A model generated the notes under the pieces. That model had not been told where the DNA came from, did no database searches, and worked only from the letters and a program-made list of their open reading frames with translations. Source: Bacteroidales bacterium (GTDB taxonomy: Bacteria; Bacteroidota; Bacteroidia; Bacteroidales; JAADGE01). From it: a stretch of 12,502 nucleotides of DNA. The stretch lies in contig JANTGL010000049.1 in NCBI GenBank assembly GCA_024762915.1, positions 1-12,502 on the forward strand, written 5' to 3'. Within the stretch, counting starts at the first letter, position 1. Each line of letters starts with the position of its first letter. Positions 6,822-12,502 of the stretch are shown here, piece after piece. A program made the position numbers and the translations under genes.

Positions 6822-8807
6822 ATGAAAATTTCTCTGATAAATAATGATCCTTATTTAAAACCTTTTGAAGATACTGTTTTATACAGATTAAATCAATTTA
6901 AGAAAAAAGTAAATGAACTGACTAAGGGAAAATCATTATCTGAATTTGCAAATGCACATCATTATTTCGGTCTGCATAAAACAAAATCCGGATGGGTTTA
7001 TCGAGATTGCTTACCTAATGCGCAAGAAGTATGGTTAATTGGTGATTTTTCCGAATGGAAACAAATCGATAATTTTAAACTTAAAAAGGAAGCAAACGGA
7101 AATTTCTCAATAGCATTAAAATCAACTGTACTTAAACATGGTGATTTATATCGATTATTTGTTAAATGGGAAGGAGGCAGCGGTGACAGAATTCCGGCTT
7201 ATGCAAAACGTGTTGTTCAAGATGATCAAACAAAGATTTTTAATGCTCAAGTGTGGTTTCCCGCAAAAGCTTATAAATTGAAACATTCTTCACCGGAAGA
7301 AAAAGACTCTGTTTTTATCTATGAAGCACATATCGGAATGGCTTCCGAAGAAGGAAAAGTAGCAACTTTCAATGAATTTAAAGAAAATATTATTCCGAAA
7401 ATTCATTCTTTGGGATATGATACAATTCAATTGATGGCGATTCAGGAGCATCCGTATTACGGATCTTTCGGCTATCATGTTTCAAACTTTTTTGCAGTTT
7501 CTTCAAGGTTCGGAACCCCTGATGAGCTAAAAGAACTTATTGATGAAGCTCATAAAAACGGAATCCGTGTAATTATGGATATTGTACATTCGCATGCCGT
7601 TAAAAATGAAATTGAAGGAATCAGTAAATATGACGGAAGTGACTATCAATTTTTTCATGCCGGAGGCAGAGGTCAACATTCAGCATGGGATTCACGCTGT
7701 TTTGATTACGGGAAAAATGACGTTTTGCATTTTTTATTATCAAACTGCAAATTTTGGATCGAAGAATATAATTTTGACGGTTTCAGATTTGACGGCGTAA
7801 CCAGTATGCTTTATCTTAATCATGGTCTGGGGACTGACTTTACTTCATATAATGATTATTTTAACGATAATCAAGATGAAGATGCATTAGCATACTTAAC
7901 TATGGCAAATAAGTTAATTCATGAAATTAAACCCGATGCAATTACGGTTGCAGAAGAAATGAGCGGTATGCCCGGTATTGCAAGTCCCATTGCTGACGGA
8001 GGTTTTGGTTTTGATTATCGCTTGGCAATGGGAATACCGGATTTTTGGATTAAAACCATTAAAGAACAAAAGGACGAAAATTGGCATATCGGAAATATCT
8101 TCTATCGTTTGACAGATAAACGAAAAGACGAAAAAACTATAAATTATTCAGAATCGCATGACCAAGCATTGGTAGGAGACAAAACAATAATTTTTAGACT
8201 GGCCGATGCAGATATGTATTATTTTATGCAAATAAATAATATGAATATGATTACGGAACGTGCTGTTGCACTGCATAAAATGATACAATTGATAACTTCC
8301 GCAACGGCTCAATCCGGCTATTTGAATTTTATGGGTAACGAATTCGGACATCCGGAATGGATTGATTTTCCTCGTGAAGGGAATAATTGGTCGTATCATT
8401 ATGCAAGAAGGCAATGGAGTTTGGCACAAAATAAAGATTTGGCATATTTTTATTTAAATTCATTTAATACCGAACTGATCCATTTGTTAAAGTGTAAAAA
8501 TATTCTCAACTCAGAGATTAATCTTTTGTCTGATAAAGCATATGATCAAGTTCTTATTTTCAGCAGAGGGGATTATATTTTTGTATTCAATTTTAATCCG
8601 TTTATGTCTTTTAAGGATTATGGTTTTAAAACTGAAGAAGGTAATTATAAAATTATTTTGAATTCCGATGATGAAACTTTCTTGGGACAAGGTAGAATAA
8701 ATACTGAAATTCTTTATCAAACTTCTGACACTGAAGGTCAAAATATCCTTAAGTTATATATCCCTGTAAGAACATGTTTTGTTCTGGAAAAAAGAAAAGG
8801 TGATTAG
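6822..8807 (+). CDS. glgB: 1,4-alpha-glucan (glycogen) branching enzyme, eukaryote-like GH13 type
   Basis: The enzyme transfers alpha-1,4-glucan segments to make alpha-1,6 branches in glycogen. The 661-residue protein has an N-terminal CBM48-like beta domain (about 40-145, with VWLIGDFSEWK at 70-80), then the GH13 barrel and a C-terminal all-beta domain (from about 560). The conserved GH13 blocks are visible: DIVHSH (253-258), GFRFDGVTS with nucleophile Asp324, VAEEMSG with acid/base Glu378, and SESHDQ with His446-Asp447. The segments DGVTSMLYLNHGLG and GHPEWIDFPREGN-WSYHYARRQW are hallmarks of the GH13_8 subfamily, which includes yeast, plant and animal branching enzymes and some bacterial ones, rather than the common bacterial GH13_9 type. 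No other glycogen genes are adjacent. It appears intact. It converges with the glycosyltransferase gene, 31 bases beyond its stop. Confidence 0.95.
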   Translation: MKISLINNDPYLKPFEDTVLYRLNQFKKKVNELTKGKSLSEFANAHHYFGLHKTKSGWVYRDCLPNAQEVWLIGDFSEWKQIDNFKLKKEANGNFSIALKSTVLKHGDLYRLFVKWEGGSGDRIPAYAKRVVQDDQTKIFNAQVWFPAKAYKLKHSSPEEKDSVFIYEAHIGMASEEGKVATFNEFKENIIPKIHSLGYDTIQLMAIQEHPYYGSFGYHVSNFFAVSSRFGTPDELKELIDEAHKNGIRVIMDIVHSHAVKNEIEGISKYDGSDYQFFHAGGRGQHSAWDSRCFDYGKNDVLHFLLSNCKFWIEEYNFDGFRFDGVTSMLYLNHGLGTDFTSYNDYFNDNQDEDALAYLTMANKLIHEIKPDAITVAEEMSGMPGIASPIADGGFGFDYRLAMGIPDFWIKTIKEQKDENWHIGNIFYRLTDKRKDEKTINYSESHDQALVGDKTIIFRLADADMYYFMQINNMNMITERAVALHKMIQLITSATAQSGYLNFMGNEFGHPEWIDFPREGNNWSYHYARRQWSLAQNKDLAYFYLNSFNTELIHLLKCKNILNSEINLLSDKAYDQVLIFSRGDYIFVFNFNPFMSFKDYGFKTEEGNYKIILNSDDETFLGQGRINTEILYQTSDTEGQNILKLYIPVRTCFVLEKRKGD

Positions 8808-8838
8808 TCTTTTTTATTTTCGTAATCTCAAAAATAGC

Positions 8839-9531
8839 TTATAAAATTTTCTTATATTTATTTTTAAGGTATGTTAATGTCCATCTTTCTTTCCAGCTTC
8901 CCCACGGATGATGAATACCCAGAGAAATTCCGTTATTTTTAATCCTTTTTATATCTTTTTTATTGTTGGGAGAAGGCGGATGATAAATTAATCTTTCAGG
9001 CAAGTATATACCGTTGTATTTATTTTTATTTTCATTATAAATTCTTGTTAAAAGCCCGGGACCCGTTGCATCAATAACTTGATTGTAATTATTAATAACA
9101 GGGGGATTTTTCATTAAATCATTAATAACATCTGACCAAAATTGATGATTCGGGACGGAAGCAAAAAAACAGTTTCCCAATGTATCTTCTTTATCACCGT
9201 AGTTGATACTTCTGTTCAACGGTAAAATGATTTCATGATTATTAAATTCAAATTGTTTCAAAATTTCATAATCTAAATCAGCATAAACACCCCCGATTTT
9301 ATACATTATCAGATACCTTATTACGTCTGCGCGCATTATTCCTCTGGAAAATCCGTTAAATATATTGTAGAAATCAGGAAATTCCTTTTTAACAAATGCA
9401 TTATTATCATCATCAGTCCACAATACGTATTTCCAATTTGGATTTAATTGCTGAATTTTATTAACATAAGGAAGCCATTTTTTAGGAACTTCTTTTGTTT
9501 TCCAAGTTTGATGAATAATTTTCGGTATCAT
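8839..9531 (-). CDS. GT32-type glycosyltransferase (DXD sugar-binding family)
   Basis: A 230-residue predicted cytoplasmic or membrane-peripheral glycosyltransferase, likely acting on surface polysaccharide, glycolipid or glycoprotein precursors. It begins MIPKIIHQTW (1-10), the typical opening of the OCH1/capsular GT32 fold. RADVIRYLIMYKIGG (68-81) follows, and then the metal- and nucleotide-sugar-binding DXD motif in YADLDYE (Asp85 and Asp87). A later HHPWGSW motif is typical of the C-terminal end of this family. No signal peptide or membrane helix is seen; the C-terminus is Lys-rich. Donor and acceptor cannot be read from the sequence. It lies 18 bases downstream of the GAF sensor gene on the same strand, so the two are probably cotranscribed. 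Confidence 0.88.
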   Translation of the reverse strand: MIPKIIHQTWKTKEVPKKWLPYVNKIQQLNPNWKYVLWTDDDNNAFVKKEFPDFYNIFNGFSRGIMRADVIRYLIMYKIGGVYADLDYEILKQFEFNNHEIILPLNRSINYGDKEDTLGNCFFASVPNHQFWSDVINDLMKNPPVINNYNQVIDATGPGLLTRIYNENKNKYNGIYLPERLIYHPPSPNNKKDIKRIKNNGISLGIHHPWGSWKERWTLTYLKNKYKKIL

Positions 9532-9549
9532 ATTTTTTTATTAAATGAA

Positions 9550-11253
9550 TTATTTTAACAAATAAGCTAATGTATAAGCAATATCTTCCGAAAGGGTTTC
9601 AACAAAGGCGATATCATCTTCGGAAAAGGTTCCTGATGATGCTAATTCTATTACACCGTATACTTCTTCTTCAACAAAAATAGGTGAAAGCAATAAACTT
9701 TTAGGTTTAGTATGTCCGAAACCCGAAACAATTTTTATGTAATCATCATCAATTCTGTCGATATATACGGAGGATTTGTCGGCGGCACAGGTTCCGACTA
9801 ATCCTTCACCTATTTTTATGTCTTTATTGATGATTTTTTTCTCATCGTAGGCATAAGATGCTTTTAATTTTAATAAATCGGAGTTCTCCTTTTTATCAAC
9901 AACATAAATACCGCCGATATCAGCATGTAAAAAATGCACCAATTCCGATAATAAATCAAATGTCAGATTATTTAAATTTCCGAATTGTTGACGAATTATT
10001 TTCCCGAATTTGACAATGCCGTCTTTATGTTTATCAGAAATTGCTTTAATTTTTTCATCTTTTTTCCGTTCCTCATCTTTTGATATTAAGAATTCTTTTA
10101 AATTATTTAATGCATTTCCGAGCTTGTCATCGGAGTTGAATTCTCCTTCAATCTCTGTTGGTTTATTTGTTTTTAAATCGTTGATAAATTTAGTTTTGAT
10201 TTCCGTATCTTTTTTTAATTGACGGATCAGATGTTTTGTTATTTCAAATTCAGAGATGTTAAAAATGTCTTTTTCACTGAGTCGGACTATTTCTGAAAGT
10301 TCATTATTCGTATATAGAAGTTGTTTTTTTATGAAATTGTAAATATAAAAAACGATAATAATAATTACAATTGTGAATAGGATCGTAAATAAAATATTGT
10401 TTACCAAAAATCGCCGATTCTTGTCTGCAAGTTCTGTTAAAACGATATCTTGAATATCAGTAAGATTATTTTCACTTTGATGAACTAAATTATTTAATTT
10501 GTCGTATAATCCTGAATAATAGGGTGTTCCGTTTATTTTTTGAAGTTTAAAGAATTGAAGAACGGTGTTAATCCAATCTGCTGTGTTATTAATAACGATT
10601 TGTTTTTCGGAAGTATTTTCAAAAATGGATTGATTTTGCTTAATGTTTTGCAAAAATGCTTTCTTGTCTTTTAAAAATTGCTCTTCACTTTCTTTGTTTC
10701 CTGTTGACAGTAAGTTCGTTTTTGATTTTTTAAGTTTATGAAAATGATTATAAAGTTGAGGGTATGTTTTTAGAATTTTATCTGTTTTTTGCTCCGTTCG
10801 AATAATATTCTCCGTATATCCGTTTCCGGAATTTCCGAGTTTAATAATATTTTCATTTAAAAGTCCGAAATCAGTTTCAAAATCATTATATAAATCTTTA
10901 ATTTCATTAAATTTAACGGAAATATCAAAGTTAATGACGGAAGTTTGTTTATTAAGCCTTTCTGTTTTGTTTTTTAACAGATTTAAAAATAAATAAATTT
11001 TATCAGAATAAGCGTCATGTCCGTATATGTAGAAATCGTCAGAATGATTTATATTTTTATAATTTTGTGAGGCATTGTTTAATTGTTTTAAATTAACTGA
11101 AATTTCTTTAAGATTTCGGATAAAAGATATTGTATGACTTTGATTTCTGTTACTTGTGTATAAAAAATACATGAGAATAATTGAAGCAAGTACCGTTGAA
11201 CTTGCAAAAAATATAAAATATGTTTTTAATTTTCGAGAAGCAGAATTTAACAT
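9550..11253 (-). CDS. Two-helix membrane sensor protein ending in a GAF domain
   Basis: A 567-residue predicted inner-membrane signalling protein. One membrane helix (about 11-32) and a second very hydrophobic one (about 286-308) flank a periplasmic region of about 250 residues. That region is helical and rich in Asn, Lys and Leu, consistent with a helix-bundle sensor. After the second helix comes a charged, helical segment (about 309-420) with no clear HAMP consensus, then a GAF domain (about 426-567) recognisable by ADIGGIYVVD, KIGEGLVGTCA (480-490), DDYIKIVSGFG and VYGVIELAS. The protein stops at the last GAF helix. There is no histidine kinase, phosphatase, cyclase or chemotaxis output domain, although related Bacteroidota proteins often continue with one. 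I see no sign of a frameshift just past the stop. The next gene, a glycosyltransferase, begins 18 bases later. The ligand and downstream partner are unknown. Confidence 0.85.
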   Translation of the reverse strand: MLNSASRKLKTYFIFFASSTVLASIILMYFLYTSNRNQSHTISFIRNLKEISVNLKQLNNASQNYKNINHSDDFYIYGHDAYSDKIYLFLNLLKNKTERLNKQTSVINFDISVKFNEIKDLYNDFETDFGLLNENIIKLGNSGNGYTENIIRTEQKTDKILKTYPQLYNHFHKLKKSKTNLLSTGNKESEEQFLKDKKAFLQNIKQNQSIFENTSEKQIVINNTADWINTVLQFFKLQKINGTPYYSGLYDKLNNLVHQSENNLTDIQDIVLTELADKNRRFLVNNILFTILFTIVIIIIVFYIYNFIKKQLLYTNNELSEIVRLSEKDIFNISEFEITKHLIRQLKKDTEIKTKFINDLKTNKPTEIEGEFNSDDKLGNALNNLKEFLISKDEERKKDEKIKAISDKHKDGIVKFGKIIRQQFGNLNNLTFDLLSELVHFLHADIGGIYVVDKKENSDLLKLKASYAYDEKKIINKDIKIGEGLVGTCAADKSSVYIDRIDDDYIKIVSGFGHTKPKSLLLSPIFVEEEVYGVIELASSGTFSEDDIAFVETLSEDIAYTLAYLLK

Positions 11254-11289
11254 GTTGTGATTTTAATTTTACCGAGATTCAATTTTAAA

Positions 11290-11297
11290 CAAAAATA
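11290..11297 (-). promoter_or_regulatory. Candidate -7 element for the GAF sensor operon
   Basis: Read on the minus strand this is TATTTTTG, a full match to TAnnTTTG, about 37 bases before the sensor start codon. No -33 TTTG is present at normal spacing, and the region is A/T-rich, so a chance match is possible. Confidence 0.3.
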
Positions 11298-11399
11298 ACA
11301 AAGAAATTTAATATCTTTGTAAAATTACGTCTAAAATAAGCCGATTTATACTTATCCGAAATAAAATTTACGAATTACTTAAATTTATTTGGTCATTTT

Positions 11400-11431
11400 T
11401 TTGAATAATTCGAATAATTATATTTTCTTTG
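11400..11431 (+). promoter_or_regulatory. Predicted promoter of the rpmB operon
   Basis: TTTG (11400-11403) as -33 and TTTCTTTG (11424-11431) as a near-consensus -7 are separated by 20 bases. Transcription would begin near 11437, giving a leader of about 40 bases. The spacer contains a tandem GAATAATT repeat (11403-11410 and 11412-11419), which may only reflect AT-rich composition. Confidence 0.5.
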
Positions 11432-11475
11432 CAGTCCGAAATAAAAAGGAAGGTTTTCAATCAAATTAAAATACA

Positions 11476-11718
11476 ATGTCAAGAGTTTGTCAAATAACAG
11501 GTAAGAGAGTGACATCAGGTAATAATGTATCTCATTCGCACAAGAAAACGAAAAGAACATTTAAACCGAACTTGTTTACAAAAAAATATTTTCTTGAAGA
11601 AGAAGATCGTTGGATTGTTTTAAAAGTTTCTGCCAAAGGTATGAAAATTATAAACAAGAAAGGTTTGAATAATGCATTGAAAGATGCAAAAGAAAAAGGA
11701 TACATCAGCAAATACTAA
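11476..11718 (+). CDS. rpmB: 50S ribosomal protein L28 (bL28)
   Basis: A component of the large ribosomal subunit. The 80-residue protein has the family opening SRVCQITGK (2-10), the NNVSHSHKKTKRTF segment (16-29) and PNL (31-33), then a basic C-terminal half ending in an AKEKGYISKY tail. The length fits Bacteroidota L28. The start ATG lies in an A-rich context (AAAATACA before it). A purine run, AAAAGGAAGG at 11444-11453, is 22 bases away, too far to act as a Shine-Dalgarno site. rpmG follows after 18 bases, so this is the first gene of a ribosomal operon. Confidence 0.96.
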   Translation: MSRVCQITGKRVTSGNNVSHSHKKTKRTFKPNLFTKKYFLEEEDRWIVLKVSAKGMKIINKKGLNNALKDAKEKGYISKY

Positions 11719-11736
11719 CGTCAAAATTACAAAACA

Positions 11737-11922
11737 ATGGCTAAAAAGAAAGGCGACAGAATACAGGTCATATTAGAATGTACCGAGCATAAAAACAGCG
11801 GAATGCCCGGAACATCACGATACATTACGACTAAAAACAGAAAAAATACGACTTCAAGATTAGAATTGAAAAAATACAATCCGATTTTGAGAAAATACAC
11901 TATTCACAAAGAAATAAAATAA
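11737..11922 (+). CDS. rpmG: 50S ribosomal protein L33 (bL33), zinc-free form
   Basis: A small basic protein of the large subunit, 61 residues. MAKKKGDRIQVILECTEHK (1-19) is followed by GTSRYITTKNRKNT (25-38) and a basic C-terminal KKYNPILRKYT segment, as in the family. Zinc-binding L33 carries two CxxC pairs; here only one cysteine (15) is present, so this is the zinc-independent type. It sits between rpmB (18 bases) and the DUF4295 gene (7 bases) and is surely cotranscribed with them. Confidence 0.96.
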   Translation: MAKKKGDRIQVILECTEHKNSGMPGTSRYITTKNRKNTTSRLELKKYNPILRKYTIHKEIK

Positions 11923-11929
11923 TTAAGTC

Positions 11930-12085
11930 ATGGCTAAGAAAGTTGTAGCATCATTGCAAAAAGGAGAAGGAAAAACATTCACAAAAGTGATTAAAATGGT
12001 AAAATCTCCTAAAACCGGAGCTTATACGTTTAAAGAAGAAATGGTTCATAACGAAAAAGTAAAAGAATTCTTTGCGAAGAAATAA
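11930..12085 (+). CDS. DUF4295 family protein, probable Bacteroidota-specific ribosomal protein
   Basis: A 51-codon gene, easily overlooked because of its size. It reads MAKKVVASLQKGEGK at the start, VIKMVKSPKTGAYTFKEEMV in the middle and ends VKEFFAKK. This is the DUF4295 family, found in Bacteroidota next to rpmG and ftsY. The protein is very basic and lacks cysteines. It starts 7 bases after the rpmG stop, so it belongs to the same transcript. From its composition and conserved place, a ribosomal role is likely. From memory, a Flavobacterium johnsoniae ribosome structure contains an extra large-subunit protein named bL38 that I believe corresponds to this family; I cannot confirm that match here. 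Confidence 0.9.
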   Translation: MAKKVVASLQKGEGKTFTKVIKMVKSPKTGAYTFKEEMVHNEKVKEFFAKK

Positions 12086-12116
12086 TTTTCGTTAAAACAA
12101 TAACATTTTAATTATG

Positions 12117-12153
12117 AATGCTTTTTTTCCTATATGGGAGAAAAGCATTTTTT
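12117..12153 (+). terminator. Rho-independent terminator after the rpmB-rpmG-DUF4295 operon
   Basis: The left arm at 12117-12130 (AATGCTTTTTTTCC) pairs with the right arm at 12136-12149 (GGGAGAAAAGCATT) in a continuous 14-bp stem containing two G-T pairs. The loop is TATAT. The right arm runs into a T-tract of six bases (12148-12153). It lies 31 bases after the DUF4295 stop and before ftsY. Confidence 0.8.
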
Positions 12154-12182
12154 ATATTTACGGGTATAAATTATTTCAAGAA

Positions 12183-12502
12183 ATGGCATTATTCAAATCA
12201 TCAAAAAAAGAAAAAGAAAATCTGAACAGCGGATTAGAAAAAACAAAAGAAAGTATTTTTAAAAAACTCTCTCGTGCCGTTGCGGGAAAATCAAAAGTGG
12301 ATGATGATTTCCTTGATGATTTGGAAGAAATTTTAATAAGTTCGGATGTCGGTGTCGATACAACCGTAAAAATTATAGAACGTCTTGAAAACAGAGTTGC
12401 AAAAGATAAGTTTTTCGGCATACAAGAACTCAATAAACTGTTAAAAGAAGAAATAACGTCTTTGCTTTCGGAGAATGAAACAAATACCGCTGAGTTTAAT
12501 TC
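12183..12502 (+). CDS. ftsY: Signal recognition particle receptor FtsY, N-terminal part (3'-truncated by window edge)
   Basis: FtsY is the membrane-associated SRP-receptor GTPase that docks ribosome-SRP complexes for cotranslational insertion of membrane proteins. Only the first 106 codons are in the window. MALFKSSKKEKENLNSGLEK is a short basic start. The helical N domain follows: SIFKKLSRAVAGKSKVDDDF and then LDDLEEILISSDVG, the typical four-helix bundle with the SDVG turn seen in SRP-type GTPases. There is no long acidic A domain as in E. coli. The GTPase motifs lie beyond the right edge. The ATG at 12183 is chosen because it gives the family N-terminus. The gene follows the terminator by 29 bases. 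A near-consensus -7 box, TATATTTA (12153-12160), overlaps the end of the T-tract, but its promoter is not clear. Confidence 0.93.
   Translation, partial: MALFKSSKKEKENLNSGLEKTKESIFKKLSRAVAGKSKVDDDFLDDLEEILISSDVGVDTTVKIIERLENRVAKDKFFGIQELNKLLKEEITSLLSENETNTAEFN

Larger units (their letters stand above)
11254..11475. other. Divergent intergenic region, GAF sensor versus rpmB
   Basis: This 222-base non-coding region lies between genes that point away from each other. It holds the predicted rpmB promoter (11400-11431), a candidate minus-strand -7 box (11290-11297) and a second plus-strand TAnnTTTG match, TATCTTTG (11312-11319), without a -33 box. It also has an exact 12-base direct repeat, TCCGAAATAAAA, at 11355-11366 and 11435-11446. 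I see no small gene or known RNA. Confidence 0.6.

Noticed and set aside
8148..8741. Minus-strand open frames opposite the branching enzyme gene
   Set aside because: They overlap conserved GH13 coding sequence and show no recognisable domain or start context.
8788..8815. AAAAAAGA / TCTTTTTT inverted repeat across the glgB stop as a terminator
   Set aside because: The stem is almost entirely A-T pairs with a 12-base loop and overlaps coding sequence, so it is too weak to call. Convergent genes may still end here.
11312..11319. TATCTTTG as a second plus-strand promoter for rpmB
   Set aside because: The -7 match is full, but no TTTG box lies 19-21 bases upstream and the leader would be about 150 bases; the promoter at 11400-11431 fits better.
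11444..11453. AAAAGGAAGG as a Shine-Dalgarno site for rpmB
   Set aside because: It ends 22 bases before the ATG, far beyond normal spacing, and Bacteroidota rarely use Shine-Dalgarno pairing.

Overview
The window is AT-rich (about one-third G+C by eye) and looks like chromosomal DNA of a member of the Bacteroidota, probably a Bacteroidales-like lineage. Three things support this. The order rpmB-rpmG-DUF4295-ftsY is characteristic of the phylum. Start codons are preceded by A/T-rich sequence with no Shine-Dalgarno motif. Several upstream regions carry the Bacteroidota -7 promoter element TAnnTTTG. I see no tRNA, rRNA, CRISPR array, transposase or phage gene.

Left part (1-6743, plus strand). 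The window opens inside a gene for an ABC-F translation-factor ATPase whose N-terminus lies off the left edge. After a 268-base non-coding gap comes a tight three-gene block: a lipoprotein with a probable surface-export signal, a small secreted protein, and a 1033-residue ABCG-type half-transporter. The last two overlap by ATGA. The transporter has extra N-terminal domains (TerB-like, then FHA-like), a CxxC-containing linker and a roughly 230-residue presumably periplasmic coiled insertion between its last two membrane helices. This block is the best candidate here for an undescribed envelope or export system. aroQ (type II 3-dehydroquinate dehydratase) follows on the same strand.

Middle part (6744-9531). 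A glycogen branching enzyme of the eukaryote-like GH13 type has its own well-formed promoter. It converges on a minus-strand pair, in which a two-helix membrane sensor ending in a GAF domain (9550-11253) is followed 18 bases later by a GT32-type glycosyltransferase (8839-9531).

Right part (11254-12502, plus strand). A 222-base divergent intergenic region holds the rpmB promoter. It is followed by the ribosomal protein genes rpmB and rpmG, a 51-codon DUF4295 gene, a strong intrinsic terminator, and the start of ftsY, which runs off the right edge. This is a housekeeping translation/secretion block.

Most genes are ordinary core genes. The parts of unknown function that merit attention are the lipoprotein/secreted protein/ABCG block, the GAF-only sensor paired with a glycosyltransferase, and a possible small repeat-like element at 1577-1665.
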